Below, piece by piece: positions 42,128 through 50,905 of a stretch of 64,000 bases of DNA (the first letter of the stretch is position 1; each line of letters opens with the position of its first letter). The DNA comes from Methylobacillus glycogenes JCM 2850 (GTDB taxonomy: Bacteria > Pseudomonadota > Gammaproteobacteria > Burkholderiales > Methylophilaceae), in the NCBI RefSeq assembly GCF_000617925.1, contig NZ_BAMT01000005.1, positions 124,001-188,000 on the forward strand, given 5' to 3'. Both the position numbers and the translations under genes were made by a program. The notes under the pieces were generated by a model. The model was not told where the DNA came from. It saw nothing but the letters and a program-made list of their open reading frames with translations, and did no database searches.

Positions 42128-43504
42128 CTAGTGCCCAGCAGCCTGGGGCGCAGGTTGCAATTGCTGTAGCACGGGCCGTATCTTGGCACCGACAAAAATC
42201 TGCGGGTTGGAAAAACCATCCTGCTTTTCGCCCTCAATCTCGCGCTGGCGTATGACGGGCAGGGCCTGCTTGAAAGCCTGCTCAAACGAGTAAGTCTCGC
42301 GCAAGGCCTCATCAAACACCGCACGGCCAAAGAAAGTCAGCTCAGAGCCACTGCCGCAACCATAAGAAGTATGGCTGGCATCGGCGGCGGTCATGATCAG
42401 CGTGTAATCATTCATCAACGGTGCTATCCAGCTACCCGCATAACAGGCCGAAACCACAATCACACGGTTGCGTATGCCCGCCTTGTCCAGCCAAAGATTA
42501 AGCGTCTGCGGGGTCAACGGGTCCATCTCCAGCGGCCATAACTTGGCGGCCAGCTCGCCATTTTTTCCACCGTGCGAGGTCAGGTAAATCAGCAGCACAT
42601 CATGCTCGGTGTCCATCACATCGCCTGCTTGCTTGATGGCGCGTTCCAGGTTTTCCAGGCTGGCCCAGGGCAGGGTTTCCAGCGTGGTGGGGCTGTTGAC
42701 CAGCTCCTGCGTATGGCCTGCCGCATCAAAGCGCTCTTCTATCACCGCGTTAACCATGCTGCTTTCACGCAGAAACACACCTTCTTCATAAGGTGCGTAG
42801 CTGATGCTGAACAAATCGGTAACGCCCGGGCGTTCTGGCTTCAATGCCAACCGCTGGCGGCTGGCCAGCGTGAGCTGGGTTTCCAGACTGGATGGAGTCA
42901 GCTGCAAAAGATCAGCCTCACTATCCACTTCCTCCTGCTGCGGCAGCCAGTACATAGGCGCTTCGGCCACATGCACCGTCAGCGGCACGGCAAACGCCAC
43001 CAGGCCCGCCAGCAAAATCAACTTGCCCTGGTTGCGCGTGGTGCGTACTACCAGCAGCCAATAGGCAATAGCGCCCCAGATGGACATGCCTATATAAAGT
43101 ATCCAGTGCCAAATGCTGCCATCCAGCGCTTGCGGCTGAATCAGCGCCAGGTAAAGCACCGTGCTCAGGGCTTCCAGCGCCAGGGTTTGCGTCAGCCCCA
43201 GCGCAAACAGCGCCGCCACCTGCACCTTGAAGCCGCGCTTTTGCGCCTGATCACTGAGAAACCAGATCAGCCATAACTGCAGAATGACAATAGACCAGCC
43301 CCAAAGAAAAGCCTTGGGGTAAAACTCGGCGGCCCCACTGATGACCAAGCGCCCCATCAAAATAGAGGCCGCAGTACCAATCAGCAGTATCAGCAGCAAT
43401 TGCAGGGGCGTGATGCGCAAATCGTGCGCTGCAACCCGCAGGAAAAAAGCGCTTTGCAGGCCGCGCAAAAAGAAGGTGCGCAAGGCGGTGACGGGGGGGC
43501 GCAT
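42128..43504 (-). CDS. Membrane-anchored C13 (legumain-like) cysteine peptidase
   Basis: 458 aa from the ATG at 43504, which has AAGGTGA upstream. The N-terminal half has five or six membrane helices (about residues 33-175). The C-terminal half is a caspase-like C13 domain with His311 in IYLTSHGGKNG and Cys354 in VIVVSACYAGSW, the expected dyad. Related eukaryotic enzymes are asparaginyl endopeptidases or GPI transamidases; bacterial members are little studied. The catalytic domain probably faces the periplasm. Substrates are unknown. Confidence 0.85.
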   Translation of the reverse strand: MRPPVTALRTFFLRGLQSAFFLRVAAHDLRITPLQLLLILLIGTAASILMGRLVISGAAEFYPKAFLWGWSIVILQLWLIWFLSDQAQKRGFKVQVAALFALGLTQTLALEALSTVLYLALIQPQALDGSIWHWILYIGMSIWGAIAYWLLVVRTTRNQGKLILLAGLVAFAVPLTVHVAEAPMYWLPQQEEVDSEADLLQLTPSSLETQLTLASRQRLALKPERPGVTDLFSISYAPYEEGVFLRESSMVNAVIEERFDAAGHTQELVNSPTTLETLPWASLENLERAIKQAGDVMDTEHDVLLIYLTSHGGKNGELAAKLWPLEMDPLTPQTLNLWLDKAGIRNRVIVVSACYAGSWIAPLMNDYTLIMTAADASHTSYGCGSGSELTFFGRAVFDEALRETYSFEQAFKQALPVIRQREIEGEKQDGFSNPQIFVGAKIRPVLQQLQPAPQAAGH

Positions 43505-43679
43505 AGGGTGGTTCACCTTGGGTTGAGTTGGGGTTTGATGTTTTCTAGCATCCTGCCCGAAATTGCGGTGCCAGCCAAGAACTGTGATAGCCCTGGCCAC
43601 GGTTGCAGCATTGCCAGCCGTGTCTGTGCTAGTGCGCTGGCTTGCCTAGAATAGGTAAAAGAATTATATTCAAGCAGCT

Positions 43680-43754
43680 ATGAAATCCCACAATACCAAT
43701 ATTGCCTTGCCCGGCATGCGGCTAGCCGCGCTACGCCCACCTTACCCACGGTAG
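43680..43754 (+). other. Possible 24-codon leader ORF / REP-like segment upstream of leuA
   Basis: The 391-base gap between the C13-peptidase start and leuA holds a short ORF starting MKSHNTNIALPGMRLAALR, with four Leu in 24 codons but no Leu run and a weak ribosome site. It overlaps the 12-bp palindrome GCGGCTAGCCGC (43718-43729), which resembles the palindromic element near 47741. A CCCGG...CCGGG hairpin follows at about 43774-43793. Either attenuation of leuA or a repetitive palindrome is possible; neither is established. Confidence 0.3.
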
Positions 43755-43895
43755 ATACTCATCAGAGCTTAAACCCGGGGCATATCACCGGGCCAGCGTG
43801 CAGCAAGCCACCCCGGCCTCAGCCAGCAGAGCAAACTGGCACCAAACCCAGAATCAAGTAATCCACTAAAACCGAACCCAGTTGGAAATCAGGTC

Positions 43896-45428
43896 ATGAC
43901 AAACAATCAACTCATCATTTTTGATACCACCTTGCGAGATGGCGAGCAAAGCCCAGGCGCGGCCATGACCAAGGACGAAAAGCTGAGAATCGCACGCCAG
44001 CTGGAAAAGCTAGGCGTGAATGTGATTGAAGCCGGGTTTGCTGCGGCCAGCCCTGGCGATTTCGATGCCATACGCGGCATTGCCGAAGTGATTACCGAAT
44101 CTACCGTCTGTTCATTGGCGCGCGCCAATGAAAACGATATCCGCCGCGCGGGTGAGGCCATCAGCCCGGCGAAAAAGCGCCGTATTCATACCTTTATTGC
44201 TACCAGCCCCATCCACATGCAAAACAAGCTGCGCATGACGCCAGAGCAAGTGCTGGAGCGTGCAGTGCAGGCGGTGAAATGGGCGCTGGAATATACCGAT
44301 GACGTGGAATTTTCCGCTGAAGATGCCGTGCGCTCGGAGATGGATTTTCTGGTGCAAGTGTTTGACGCCGTGATTGCCGCAGGTGCCAAGACTATTAACG
44401 TGCCCGATACCGTGGGCTATTCCGTGCCACAACAGTGGGGCGAGCGCATGCAGCAACTGATCTCACGCGTGAAAGATGCCGATAAAGTGGTGTGGTCTAC
44501 CCACTGCCATAACGATCTGGGCATGGCCGTGGCCAACTCGCTTTCTGCCGTGCTGGGCGGCGCGCGTCAGGTAGAATGCACCATCAACGGCCTGGGTGAG
44601 CGCGCAGGCAACGCCAGCCTGGAAGAAATTGTCATGGCGGTCAAAACCCGCCGCGATATCTTCCAGCTGGAAACCACCATTGATGCCAGCCAGATCGTCA
44701 GCACCTCCAAGCTGGTTTCCAGCATCACGGGTTACCCGGTGCAGCCCAACAAGGCCATAGTCGGGGCCAATGCCTTTGCGCATGAATCTGGCATACACCA
44801 GGATGGCGTGCTCAAGCACCGCGAAACCTATGAAATCATGCGCGCAGAAGATGTGGGCTGGGGTGCCAACAAACTCACCCTGGGCAAGCTTTCAGGCCGC
44901 AACGCCTTCCGCAGCCGCCTGACCGAGCTGGGCATTACCCTGGATGGTGAAGATGCACTCAATGCTGCCTTTGCCCGCTTCAAGGAACTGGCCGATAAAA
45001 AATCAGAAATCTTTGATGAAGACATCCAGGCCTTGCTCAACGACAACGTAGTGAGCGAAGAATGCTTCAAGCTGGCTTACCTGCATGTGGCCTCGCAAAC
45101 TGGCGAAACCCCGCATGCCAAGGTCACCGTCAGCGAGCGTGGCGTGGAGCGCAGCGCCGAGGCTGATGGTGGTGGCCCGGTAGATGCCGCCTTCAAGGCC
45201 ATAGAGCAAATAGTGGCGAGCGGTGCGGAGCTGTTGCTGTATTCCGTCAACAACATCACCAGCGGCACCGATGCCCAGGGTGAGGTGACCGTGCGTTTGT
45301 CCAAGGGCGGACGTATCGTCAACGGCCAGGGTGCGGATACCGATATTGTCATTGCCTCGGCCAAGGCCTACCTCAATGGCCTCAACAAACTGCACGTCAA
45401 TGCCGAGCGTGCGCACCCACAGGTTTGA
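43896..45428 (+). CDS. leuA: 2-isopropylmalate synthase
   Basis: 510 aa. Catalytic domain motifs: [15 protein letters not shown] (metal-binding Asp), [16 protein letters not shown] (His-x-His metal ligands), [14 protein letters not shown]. The C-terminal LeuA allosteric dimer domain (about 385-510) is present, so leucine feedback is expected. It condenses acetyl-CoA with 2-oxoisovalerate in leucine synthesis. A ribosome site GGAAATCAGG precedes the ATG. Confidence 0.96.
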   Translation: MTNNQLIIFDTTLRDGEQSPGAAMTKDEKLRIARQLEKLGVNVIEAGFAAASPGDFDAIRGIAEVITESTVCSLARANENDIRRAGEAISPAKKRRIHTFIATSPIHMQNKLRMTPEQVLERAVQAVKWALEYTDDVEFSAEDAVRSEMDFLVQVFDAVIAAGAKTINVPDTVGYSVPQQWGERMQQLISRVKDADKVVWSTHCHNDLGMAVANSLSAVLGGARQVECTINGLGERAGNASLEEIVMAVKTRRDIFQLETTIDASQIVSTSKLVSSITGYPVQPNKAIVGANAFAHESGIHQDGVLKHRETYEIMRAEDVGWGANKLTLGKLSGRNAFRSRLTELGITLDGEDALNAAFARFKELADKKSEIFDEDIQALLNDNVVSEECFKLAYLHVASQTGETPHAKVTVSERGVERSAEADGGGPVDAAFKAIEQIVASGAELLLYSVNNITSGTDAQGEVTVRLSKGGRIVNGQGADTDIVIASAKAYLNGLNKLHVNAERAHPQV

Positions 45429-45491
45429 TCCCTTAAACCTGAATTAATCTCCAGTAAGCCAGTCTAGGTTAAAAGCCGGACAAGTTTTAAT

Positions 45492-45529
45492 CCCTTCTCC
45501 GCTCAGGCGGAGAGGGGCTTTATTTTTTT
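45492..45529 (+). terminator. Rho-independent terminator after leuA
   Basis: The stem CCCTTCTCCGC/GCGGAGAGGGG (one mismatch) has loop TCAG, followed by CTTTATTTTTTT. Confidence 0.85.
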
Positions 45530-45532
45530 GCA

Positions 45533-45579
45533 GAGTAATTTGTTGCCGAGTAATTTTTTTGCCAAGTAATTTGTTGCTT
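45533..45579. repeat. Three tandem 15-16 bp repeats
   Basis: Copies GAGTAATTTGTTGCC (45533), GAGTAATTTTTTTGCC (45548) and AAGTAATTTGTTGCTT (45564) are directly adjacent. They lie between the leuA terminator and rnk. Probably slippage-derived; a regulatory role is open. Confidence 0.7.
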
Positions 45580-45651
45580 AGTGCAGGCATTCGCCGCACG
45601 GGCTGATTTCATCACCACATCCAGTGGTTATCACAATAAGGAGTGATTGCT

Positions 45652-46068
45652 ATGTTGCAGGGGGCTATCCAGGTTACCAGTTTTGATATGAACAGGTTGT
45701 TTGCCATGATTGAGCAACTGCGCCGCAATGGCTTTGCCGAGCAAGGCAACCTGACGCGGCTGGAAGACGAGCTGGCGCGTTGCGAAGAAGTAGAGCCGCA
45801 AGCAGTGGCCGCCGATGTGGTCACCATGAACTCCCGCGTGTTGCTGAGCGATCAAGCCAGCGGCCAAACGCTGGAATGCACCCTGGTTTTCCCCAGTGAT
45901 GCCGATGCCTCGGCCAACCGCATTTCTGTGGTGGCACCGCTGGGCACCGCCATTTTGGGTTACCGCGTGGGCGATACCATAGACTGGGCCATGCCCGGCG
46001 GCGTGCGTCAGCTCAAGATACTGGAAATTCATTACCAGCCTGAAGCGGCTGGCGATTTTCATCTTTAA
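45652..46068 (+). CDS. rnk: Nucleoside diphosphate kinase regulator (Rnk)
   Basis: 138 aa. A short N-terminal coiled-coil region is followed by a GreA/GreB-type C-terminal FKBP-like domain (VVTMNSRVLLSD, LGTAILGYRVGDTIDWAMPGG). Rnk binds RNA polymerase but lacks the acidic Gre coiled-coil tip. The ATG at 45652 is placed 8 bases after AAGGAG; the GTG at 45643 is too close to it. Confidence 0.9.
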   Translation: MLQGAIQVTSFDMNRLFAMIEQLRRNGFAEQGNLTRLEDELARCEEVEPQAVAADVVTMNSRVLLSDQASGQTLECTLVFPSDADASANRISVVAPLGTAILGYRVGDTIDWAMPGGVRQLKILEIHYQPEAAGDFHL

Positions 46069-46147
46069 TCCTCATCTTTAATCCCTCATCTCTAGTTCAC
46101 CATGCTAACCCTGCCTGTTTCAGCTGATTTACAGGCATGAGGTCAAT

Positions 46148-46174
46148 AAAAAAGCGCCGTCAGGCGCTTTTTTT
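46148..46174. terminator. Bidirectional terminator between rnk and cbiM-like gene
   Basis: AAAAGCGCC, loop GTCA, GGCGCTTTT plus a T run. Confidence 0.88.
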
Positions 46175-46206
46175 ATGTTCAAGCGAATGAAAGAGCGTGT
46201 TGAATT

Positions 46207-46875
46207 TTAGTGCTTGGTTTTGAGGTAACGTTGATCACTAAACGTCAGCAGCCACTGCGGGCGAAAAGCCGTCATCAGCGTGACCGCCATGCCTGTGAGC
46301 AACGCCTCAGACCAGGCAATCAGAATGAAGTAAGGTAAATAATTGCTGAACAAATAATCACCCGGGTAAGCCTGCATGCCGCTCAAGGCCAGCACCGCTG
46401 TGAGGCCGCACAGGCTGATGGTGAGGCCAGCGCATAAAAAACCGCAGCCAAAGATATAAATAATCAAATGATTGGGCAGCTTGCTATCTACCAAGCGGAA
46501 CAAGTTATAACTGAACAACACCGGAATGGCTGCCATCAGCAAGAAATTGGTGCCCAGCGCCAGCCAGCCCGCCATGCCAAACGCCGTTACGGCCACGATT
46601 ACTAAGGCCAAGGCCACCAGGGCCAACTGCCAGCGGAACATCAGGCACAACACCGTAGCGCCCAACAGGTGAATGTTGAGGCCGGGCCGTATGCCCGCCT
46701 TAACACTCCAAATCACCATCAACGCCACTATGCTGCCCAGAAACACATGCTGCAGATTAGGCGCAGCCAAATGCCGCCAGGGTGCCTTGAGCACGGCATA
46801 AGCCAGCAACGCCAGTGCCAGGGCATTATTGGCCCATTGCCAGCCTAGTGGAATCAGATGGTCAGGCAGATTCAT
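46207..46875 (-). CDS. Energy-coupling factor ABC transporter permease (CbiM-like)
   Basis: 222 aa with six or seven membrane helices. It resembles the CbiM/NikM-like permeases found as solitary genes in proteobacteria: NIHLLGATVLCLMFRWQLAL and the C-terminal AWSEALLTGMAVTLMTAF match the family. The canonical N-terminal metal-binding Met-His of CbiM/NikM is not obvious (it starts MNLPDHLIPLGW). No ATPase or T-component is adjacent. Two 25-bp direct repeats lie just upstream of its start. Confidence 0.78.
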   Translation of the reverse strand: MNLPDHLIPLGWQWANNALALALLAYAVLKAPWRHLAAPNLQHVFLGSIVALMVIWSVKAGIRPGLNIHLLGATVLCLMFRWQLALVALALVIVAVTAFGMAGWLALGTNFLLMAAIPVLFSYNLFRLVDSKLPNHLIIYIFGCGFLCAGLTISLCGLTAVLALSGMQAYPGDYLFSNYLPYFILIAWSEALLTGMAVTLMTAFRPQWLLTFSDQRYLKTKH

Positions 46876-46887
46876 GACATGATCACC

Positions 46888-46942
46888 CTATTACGGACGG
46901 TGCCAAGCATGGGCACTCTATAACGGACGGTGCCATACATGG
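46888..46942. repeat. Direct repeat pair upstream of cbiM-like gene
   Basis: Two 25-bp copies (46888-46912 and 46918-46942, 30-bp period) share the core ACGGACGGTGCCA and differ at three positions. They lie 13-67 bases upstream of the CbiM-like start, on the same face of the helix, so they may be tandem regulator sites. Confidence 0.65.
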
Positions 46943-47038
46943 CTGGGCCAAGCCCTTGCAGGCCATGACTTTTAGGTTCGCGCGCAGTGCGTTCATAAGC
47001 TAAACTCTAGCAATTTTTGCCGTGGATGGAGAAACATT

Positions 47039-47701
47039 TTGCAGCTCGCATTATTCGATCTAGATAACACCTTGCTGGCCGGAGATAGCGATTTTCAGTG
47101 GGGCCAATACCTGATACAGCATGGCCTGCTGGATAAAGAAGAGCACACCGCCATCAACCTCGGGTTTTATGAAGATTACAAGGCTGGCCGTCTGGATATC
47201 CATGCCTTTCTTGATTTCCAGCTTAAGCCACTCAGCGAGCACAAGCGTAGCGAGCTGGATGCCCTGCACGCCAACTACATGGCAGAAAAAATCCGCCCCA
47301 TGATCACGCCACAGGCCCGCGCCCTGGTAGAAAAACACCGCCAAAACGGTGATTTGCTCATGATCATCACCGCCACCAATAGCTTTGTGACCGGGCCAAT
47401 AGCCCAGGAGTTCGGCATAGATAACCTCATAGGCACCACGCCTGAGGAAATTAACGGTGAATTTACTGGCAAAGTAGTAGGCACCCCCAGTTTTCAGGCA
47501 GGCAAAATCACGCGTCTGAATGAATGGCTGGCAGCCCGTGGCCAAACGCTGAAAAGCTTTGAAACCACCTGGTTCTACAGCGATTCACACAACGACCTGC
47601 CACTAATGAAACTGGTAGATAAACCCGTTGCGGTAGACCCAGACCCCACCCTGCTGGCCTATGCGCAAGAGGCGGGCTGGCCAGTGATTAGCCTGCGCTA
47701 A
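47039..47701 (+). CDS. HAD family (subclass IB) phosphatase
   Basis: 220 aa. HAD motif I is LFDLDNTLLAGDSD (nucleophile Asp), motif II MIITATNS, the motif III Lys is in FQAGKITRL, and motif IV YSDSHNDLPLM. It resembles SerB-like and histidinol-phosphatase-like enzymes; the substrate cannot be fixed. The start is TTG with GGATGGAG upstream. Confidence 0.88.
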   Translation: MQLALFDLDNTLLAGDSDFQWGQYLIQHGLLDKEEHTAINLGFYEDYKAGRLDIHAFLDFQLKPLSEHKRSELDALHANYMAEKIRPMITPQARALVEKHRQNGDLLMIITATNSFVTGPIAQEFGIDNLIGTTPEEINGEFTGKVVGTPSFQAGKITRLNEWLAARGQTLKSFETTWFYSDSHNDLPLMKLVDKPVAVDPDPTLLAYAQEAGWPVISLR

Positions 47702-47740
47702 TTAGCACTAGCATTGTCTTGGTAAGCGGAGCGAGTTGGC

Positions 47741-47764
47741 AGCCGCCTGCCAAGGCAGGCGGCT
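47741..47764. repeat. 24-bp perfect palindrome (REP-like)
   Basis: Arms AGCCGCCTGCC and GGCAGGCGGCT flank AA. It lies between the convergent HAD and ypjD-like genes, preceded by GGTAAGCGGAGCGAG. No T run, so it is unlikely to be a simple terminator. Its head resembles the reverse complement of the palindromic element upstream of leuA (GGTAAG...GGCTAGCCGC). Confidence 0.6.
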
Positions 47765-47829
47765 AGTGATGTGAAAATACAAGAAAAAGCAGAAATAAAG
47801 CAGTAAAACCAGAAAGCCCTGAGGCTCAA

Positions 47830-48672
47830 TCAGGCGCGGTGTAGCAGCACTTCCAGCACAAACTTGCTGCCAGCATAGGCCAGCAACAGCACCACAAACC
47901 CAGTCAAGGTCCAGCGTATGGCGGTGCGGCCGCGCCAGCCGTAGCGGTAACGCCCCCACAGCAGCCCGGCAAAAATCAGCCAAGAAAGAATAGTGAACAC
48001 ATTCTTGTGCGTCAGGCGCAAAGGGTGGTGGAACAACAGCTCAGAGAACATCATGCCGCTCAGCAGCGTCAGCGTCAGCAGCGCAAAACCAATGGTGATA
48101 ATGCGGAACAGCAGCGTTTCCATCGTCATCAGCGGCGGAAAGTCTGGCAGCTTGAGCCAGCTGGATTTCTGGTGCAACTTGCGCTCTGCCGCCATCATCA
48201 GCAGCGCATGCAGCGCGGCAAAAGTGAGCAAGCTGTAAGCCAGCATGGCAATCACCATATGCGCCACAAACAAAGGCTGGTCAGCATAAGGAATCACATG
48301 CGCCTCAGGCTGCCAGCCCTGTAGCAGCACAAAAAACGCAGCAGGCGGCAGCACAAAGGCCTGCAGGCTGTGCAGGTGATGCTTGAGATTGGTAAGCCAG
48401 TAAATCAGCACCGTGAGCCAGAGAATGGTAGAAAGCGCGTTGGCAAAGCTGAGATTAAGCCCCTGCGCAAATAGCGCGCAGTACAGCAGCACCGCATGCA
48501 ATGCCAGGCCCAGCGCAATCAAATGGCTTTGCCAGCGCTGCACATGGGTGTGCCAGGGTGGTGAGGCTGGGGCATTCAGGGTTTTGCCGCCTGCAGTTCT
48601 GGCGCTGCGCCAGTAATTAAGGGCCACAAGCAGGTAAATCAGGGCAATGATGAAGGGCAGAAACGCAATCAT
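47830..48672 (-). CDS. Cytochrome c assembly family inner-membrane protein (CcsA/YpjD-like)
   Basis: 280 aa with eight hydrophobic helices. The CcsA/HemX-type core has conserved His residues on membrane edges (VAHMVIAMLAYSLLTFAALHALL; LTHKNVFTILSWL) but lacks the tryptophan-rich WWD motif of true heme lyases. It is divergent from ffh, a common betaproteobacterial and gammaproteobacterial arrangement. The function of YpjD is poorly defined. Confidence 0.88.
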   Translation of the reverse strand: MIAFLPFIIALIYLLVALNYWRSARTAGGKTLNAPASPPWHTHVQRWQSHLIALGLALHAVLLYCALFAQGLNLSFANALSTILWLTVLIYWLTNLKHHLHSLQAFVLPPAAFFVLLQGWQPEAHVIPYADQPLFVAHMVIAMLAYSLLTFAALHALLMMAAERKLHQKSSWLKLPDFPPLMTMETLLFRIITIGFALLTLTLLSGMMFSELLFHHPLRLTHKNVFTILSWLIFAGLLWGRYRYGWRGRTAIRWTLTGFVVLLLAYAGSKFVLEVLLHRA

Positions 48673-48783
48673 ACGGGATGACTTGGTGAGGATTGGGTTA
48701 GAATTCAGATATTCACAACACTATAACATGCAGCCGCTGGAGTCATCCCTTATATCAGCGGCGGTATCACTGGCCCAACCATC

Positions 48784-50139
48784 ATGTTCGAAAATCTCAG
48801 TAGCCGATTACAGCAAGTCGTTAAAACCCTGCGCGGTCATGCCCGCCTCACCGAAGAAAACATCAGTGACGCCATGCGTGAAGTACGCATGGCCTTGCTG
48901 GAGGCCGATGTGGCCTTGCCCGTGGTCAAGGAATTCATCAACCAGGTGAAAGAACGTGCCCAGGGCCGTGAGGTGCTGCAAAGCCTGACCCCAGGCCAGG
49001 CCGTCATACAAGTGGTGCATGAAGAACTCACCCGCCTGATGGGTGAGCAAAACAGCGGCTTGAATTTGGCCACCAACCCACCCGCCATTGTGTTGATGGC
49101 TGGTTTGCAGGGCTCTGGTAAAACCACCACCTCTGCCAAACTGGCAAGGGTGCTCAAGGCCGATAAAAAGAAAGTGCTGCTGGCCAGCGCCGACGTTTAC
49201 CGCCCCGCGGCGATAGAACAGCTGAAAACCCTGGCCAAAAGCCTGGAAGTAGACTGTTTTGATTCCAACGCCACACAAAAGCCAGCAGACATTGCCGCCC
49301 AGGCGCTGGATTTTGCCAAACGCCATTACTACGATGTACTGATATTTGATACCGCAGGCCGCCTGGGCATTGATGAAGCCATGATGGCCGAAATCAAGCA
49401 ACTGCACACCTTGCTCAACCCCATTGAAACCCTGTTTGTGGTGGACGCCATGCAAGGCCAGGACGCGGTCAATACCGCCCGTGCCTTTGGCGAGACCTTA
49501 CCCCTCACAGGCGTGGTGCTGACCAAGCTGGATGGTGATGCCCGTGGCGGTGCCGCACTCTCTGTGCGCCATGTCACTGGCAAGCCCATCAAGTTTATTG
49601 GTGTGAGCGAAAAGGTGGATGGTATTGAACTGTTCCACCCCGAGCGCATGGCCTCACGCGTGCTGGGCATGGGCGATGTACTCTCGCTGATTGAACAGGC
49701 GCAAAAGAATGTAGATCTGGACGAAGCCAAAAAACTGGCCGACAAGGTTAAATCTGGCAAAGGCTTTGACCTGGATGATTTCAAGGCGCAAATGCTGCAA
49801 ATGCGCAAAATGGGCGGCATGGGTGCGCTCATGGACAAAATGCCCGCGCAGATTGCAGGCATGGCGGGGCAGGTGAATAGCGAGCAGGGTGATAAAGCCC
49901 TGCGCCGCATTGAAGGCATTATCAACTCCATGACCCCGCTAGAGCGCCGCAAGCCAGAACTGATTAAAGCCACACGCAAGCGCCGCATTGCCGCAGGCGC
50001 AGGCGTGCAGGTGCAAGAAGTTAACCGCCTGCTCAATCAGTTTGAAGAAGTGCAGAAAATGATGAAAATGTTCTCTAAGGGCGGCATGGGCAAAATCATG
50101 CGCGCCATGCAAGGCCGCTTCCCTGGCATGCCAAGGTAA
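48784..50139 (+). CDS. ffh: Signal recognition particle protein Ffh
   Basis: 451 aa. N domain (1-85), GTPase G domain with GLQGSGKTTTSAKLA, DTAGRLGID, TKLDGDARGGAALS, and a methionine-rich M domain (KMGGMGALMDKMP, FSKGGMGKIMRAMQGRFPGM). It binds signal sequences and 4.5S RNA for co-translational targeting. The ATG is preceded by an ill-defined ribosome site. Confidence 0.97.
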   Translation: MFENLSSRLQQVVKTLRGHARLTEENISDAMREVRMALLEADVALPVVKEFINQVKERAQGREVLQSLTPGQAVIQVVHEELTRLMGEQNSGLNLATNPPAIVLMAGLQGSGKTTTSAKLARVLKADKKKVLLASADVYRPAAIEQLKTLAKSLEVDCFDSNATQKPADIAAQALDFAKRHYYDVLIFDTAGRLGIDEAMMAEIKQLHTLLNPIETLFVVDAMQGQDAVNTARAFGETLPLTGVVLTKLDGDARGGAALSVRHVTGKPIKFIGVSEKVDGIELFHPERMASRVLGMGDVLSLIEQAQKNVDLDEAKKLADKVKSGKGFDLDDFKAQMLQMRKMGGMGALMDKMPAQIAGMAGQVNSEQGDKALRRIEGIINSMTPLERRKPELIKATRKRRIAAGAGVQVQEVNRLLNQFEEVQKMMKMFSKGGMGKIMRAMQGRFPGMPR

Positions 50140-50299
50140 TAAGGGGTTTAGCCAGGGGTTGTGGTGCGGCTAGCAGCTGAGTTGAAGTAATGACTAGGCT
50201 TATGAATCAAGCGCTAGCCAATAAAACGCAATCCGCCATTGACGCCCAGCGCGGTTTTCTTCATAATTGCGCGCTTTCCGAGACAAGCCTCTTGTCTCC

Positions 50300-50375
50300 G
50301 GGCTGTTAGCTCAGTTGGTAGAGCAGCGGACTTTTAATCCGTTTGTCACAGGTTCGAATCCCGTACAGCCCACCA
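50300..50375 (+). tRNA. tRNA-Lys (anticodon TTT)
   Basis: A 76-base cloverleaf with acceptor GGGCTGT/ACAGCCC, D arm GCTC/GAGC, anticodon stem GCGGA/TCCGT with loop CTTTTAA, and an encoded CCA end. The T stem ACAGG/CCCGT has one A-C mismatch around TTCGAAT. The AT-rich HXS island begins shortly downstream, making this a plausible integration locus. Confidence 0.95.
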
Positions 50376-50381
50376 AAATTC

Positions 50382-50414
50382 AAAGGGTTACGCAGAAATG
50401 CGTAACCCTTTTTT
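50382..50414 (+). terminator. Terminator of tRNA-Lys
   Basis: The 13-bp stem AAAGGGTTACGCA/TGCGTAACCCTTT has loop GAAA and is followed by further Ts. Confidence 0.92.
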
Positions 50415-50570
50415 CGTTTTTGGTAAACAAAGAACTCCTCATGCGTGCGCTAAGTTGTATACAAGGAATTCTATTTACAAATTTCTAAACCTAACGACAC
50501 ATTAGATTAATTCTTGCCTTGCCAAATTCCTTTGGCAACTGACAGTTAGTTAATAACCCTAAAATTAAAA

Positions 50571-50600
50571 TTGACATTGATCGGCAGTATCGATTATATT
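50571..50600 (+). promoter_or_regulatory. Promoter of the HXS operon
   Basis: A perfect -35 TTGACA (50571-50576) lies 17 or 18 bases before TTATAT/TATATT (50594-50600). AGGGGG precedes the hxsA ATG by 6 bases. No other promoter is visible inside the cluster, whose genes all overlap. Confidence 0.7.
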
Positions 50601-50623
50601 TTTATCACTTTAGGGGGATTGAC

Positions 50624-50905
50624 ATGATAAAAAGCAAAAAATACCTGCTGCCATTCGCTGCAGTAGCTAGTGCATTTGTTACCGATAATGTTTCAGCAAC
50701 ACCTATCAGCACACCAACTCAAGACTCCGATAAGATACTTGATATCAGTAACCATCAATTAAGTAATGAGGTTACAGTTGGGCATGAAAATCTGTTTACA
50801 TTCATTCTAGAACGTAATGAAGCGGGTATTTTAATGGCCGCACATAGATCCCACAGTTCCCATAGCTCGCACTCGTCCCACAGATCTCATTATTCTAGTC
50901 GTTGA
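50624..50905 (+). CDS. hxsA: His-Xaa-Ser repeat protein HxsA (predicted modified peptide precursor)
   Basis: 93 aa. A signal-like N-terminus (MIKSKKYLLPFAAVASAF, cleavage probably after VSA near residue 25) is followed by an acidic middle region. The C-terminus has six consecutive His-Xaa-Ser triplets from H74 to S91 (HRS, HSS, HSS, HSS, HRS, HYS), then SR. This is the defining feature of HxsA, the predicted target of the HxsB/HxsC radical SAM pair. The modification is unknown. Its stop overlaps the hxsD start (ATGA). GC content is much lower than in the flanking genes. Confidence 0.88.
   Translation: MIKSKKYLLPFAAVASAFVTDNVSATPISTPTQDSDKILDISNHQLSNEVTVGHENLFTFILERNEAGILMAAHRSHSSHSSHSSHRSHYSSR

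Noticed and set aside
50840..50895. Tandem DNA repeat or CRISPR-like array in hxsA
   Set aside because: The periodicity is the codon-level His-Xaa-Ser repeat; nucleotide copies are not identical and there are no spacers.
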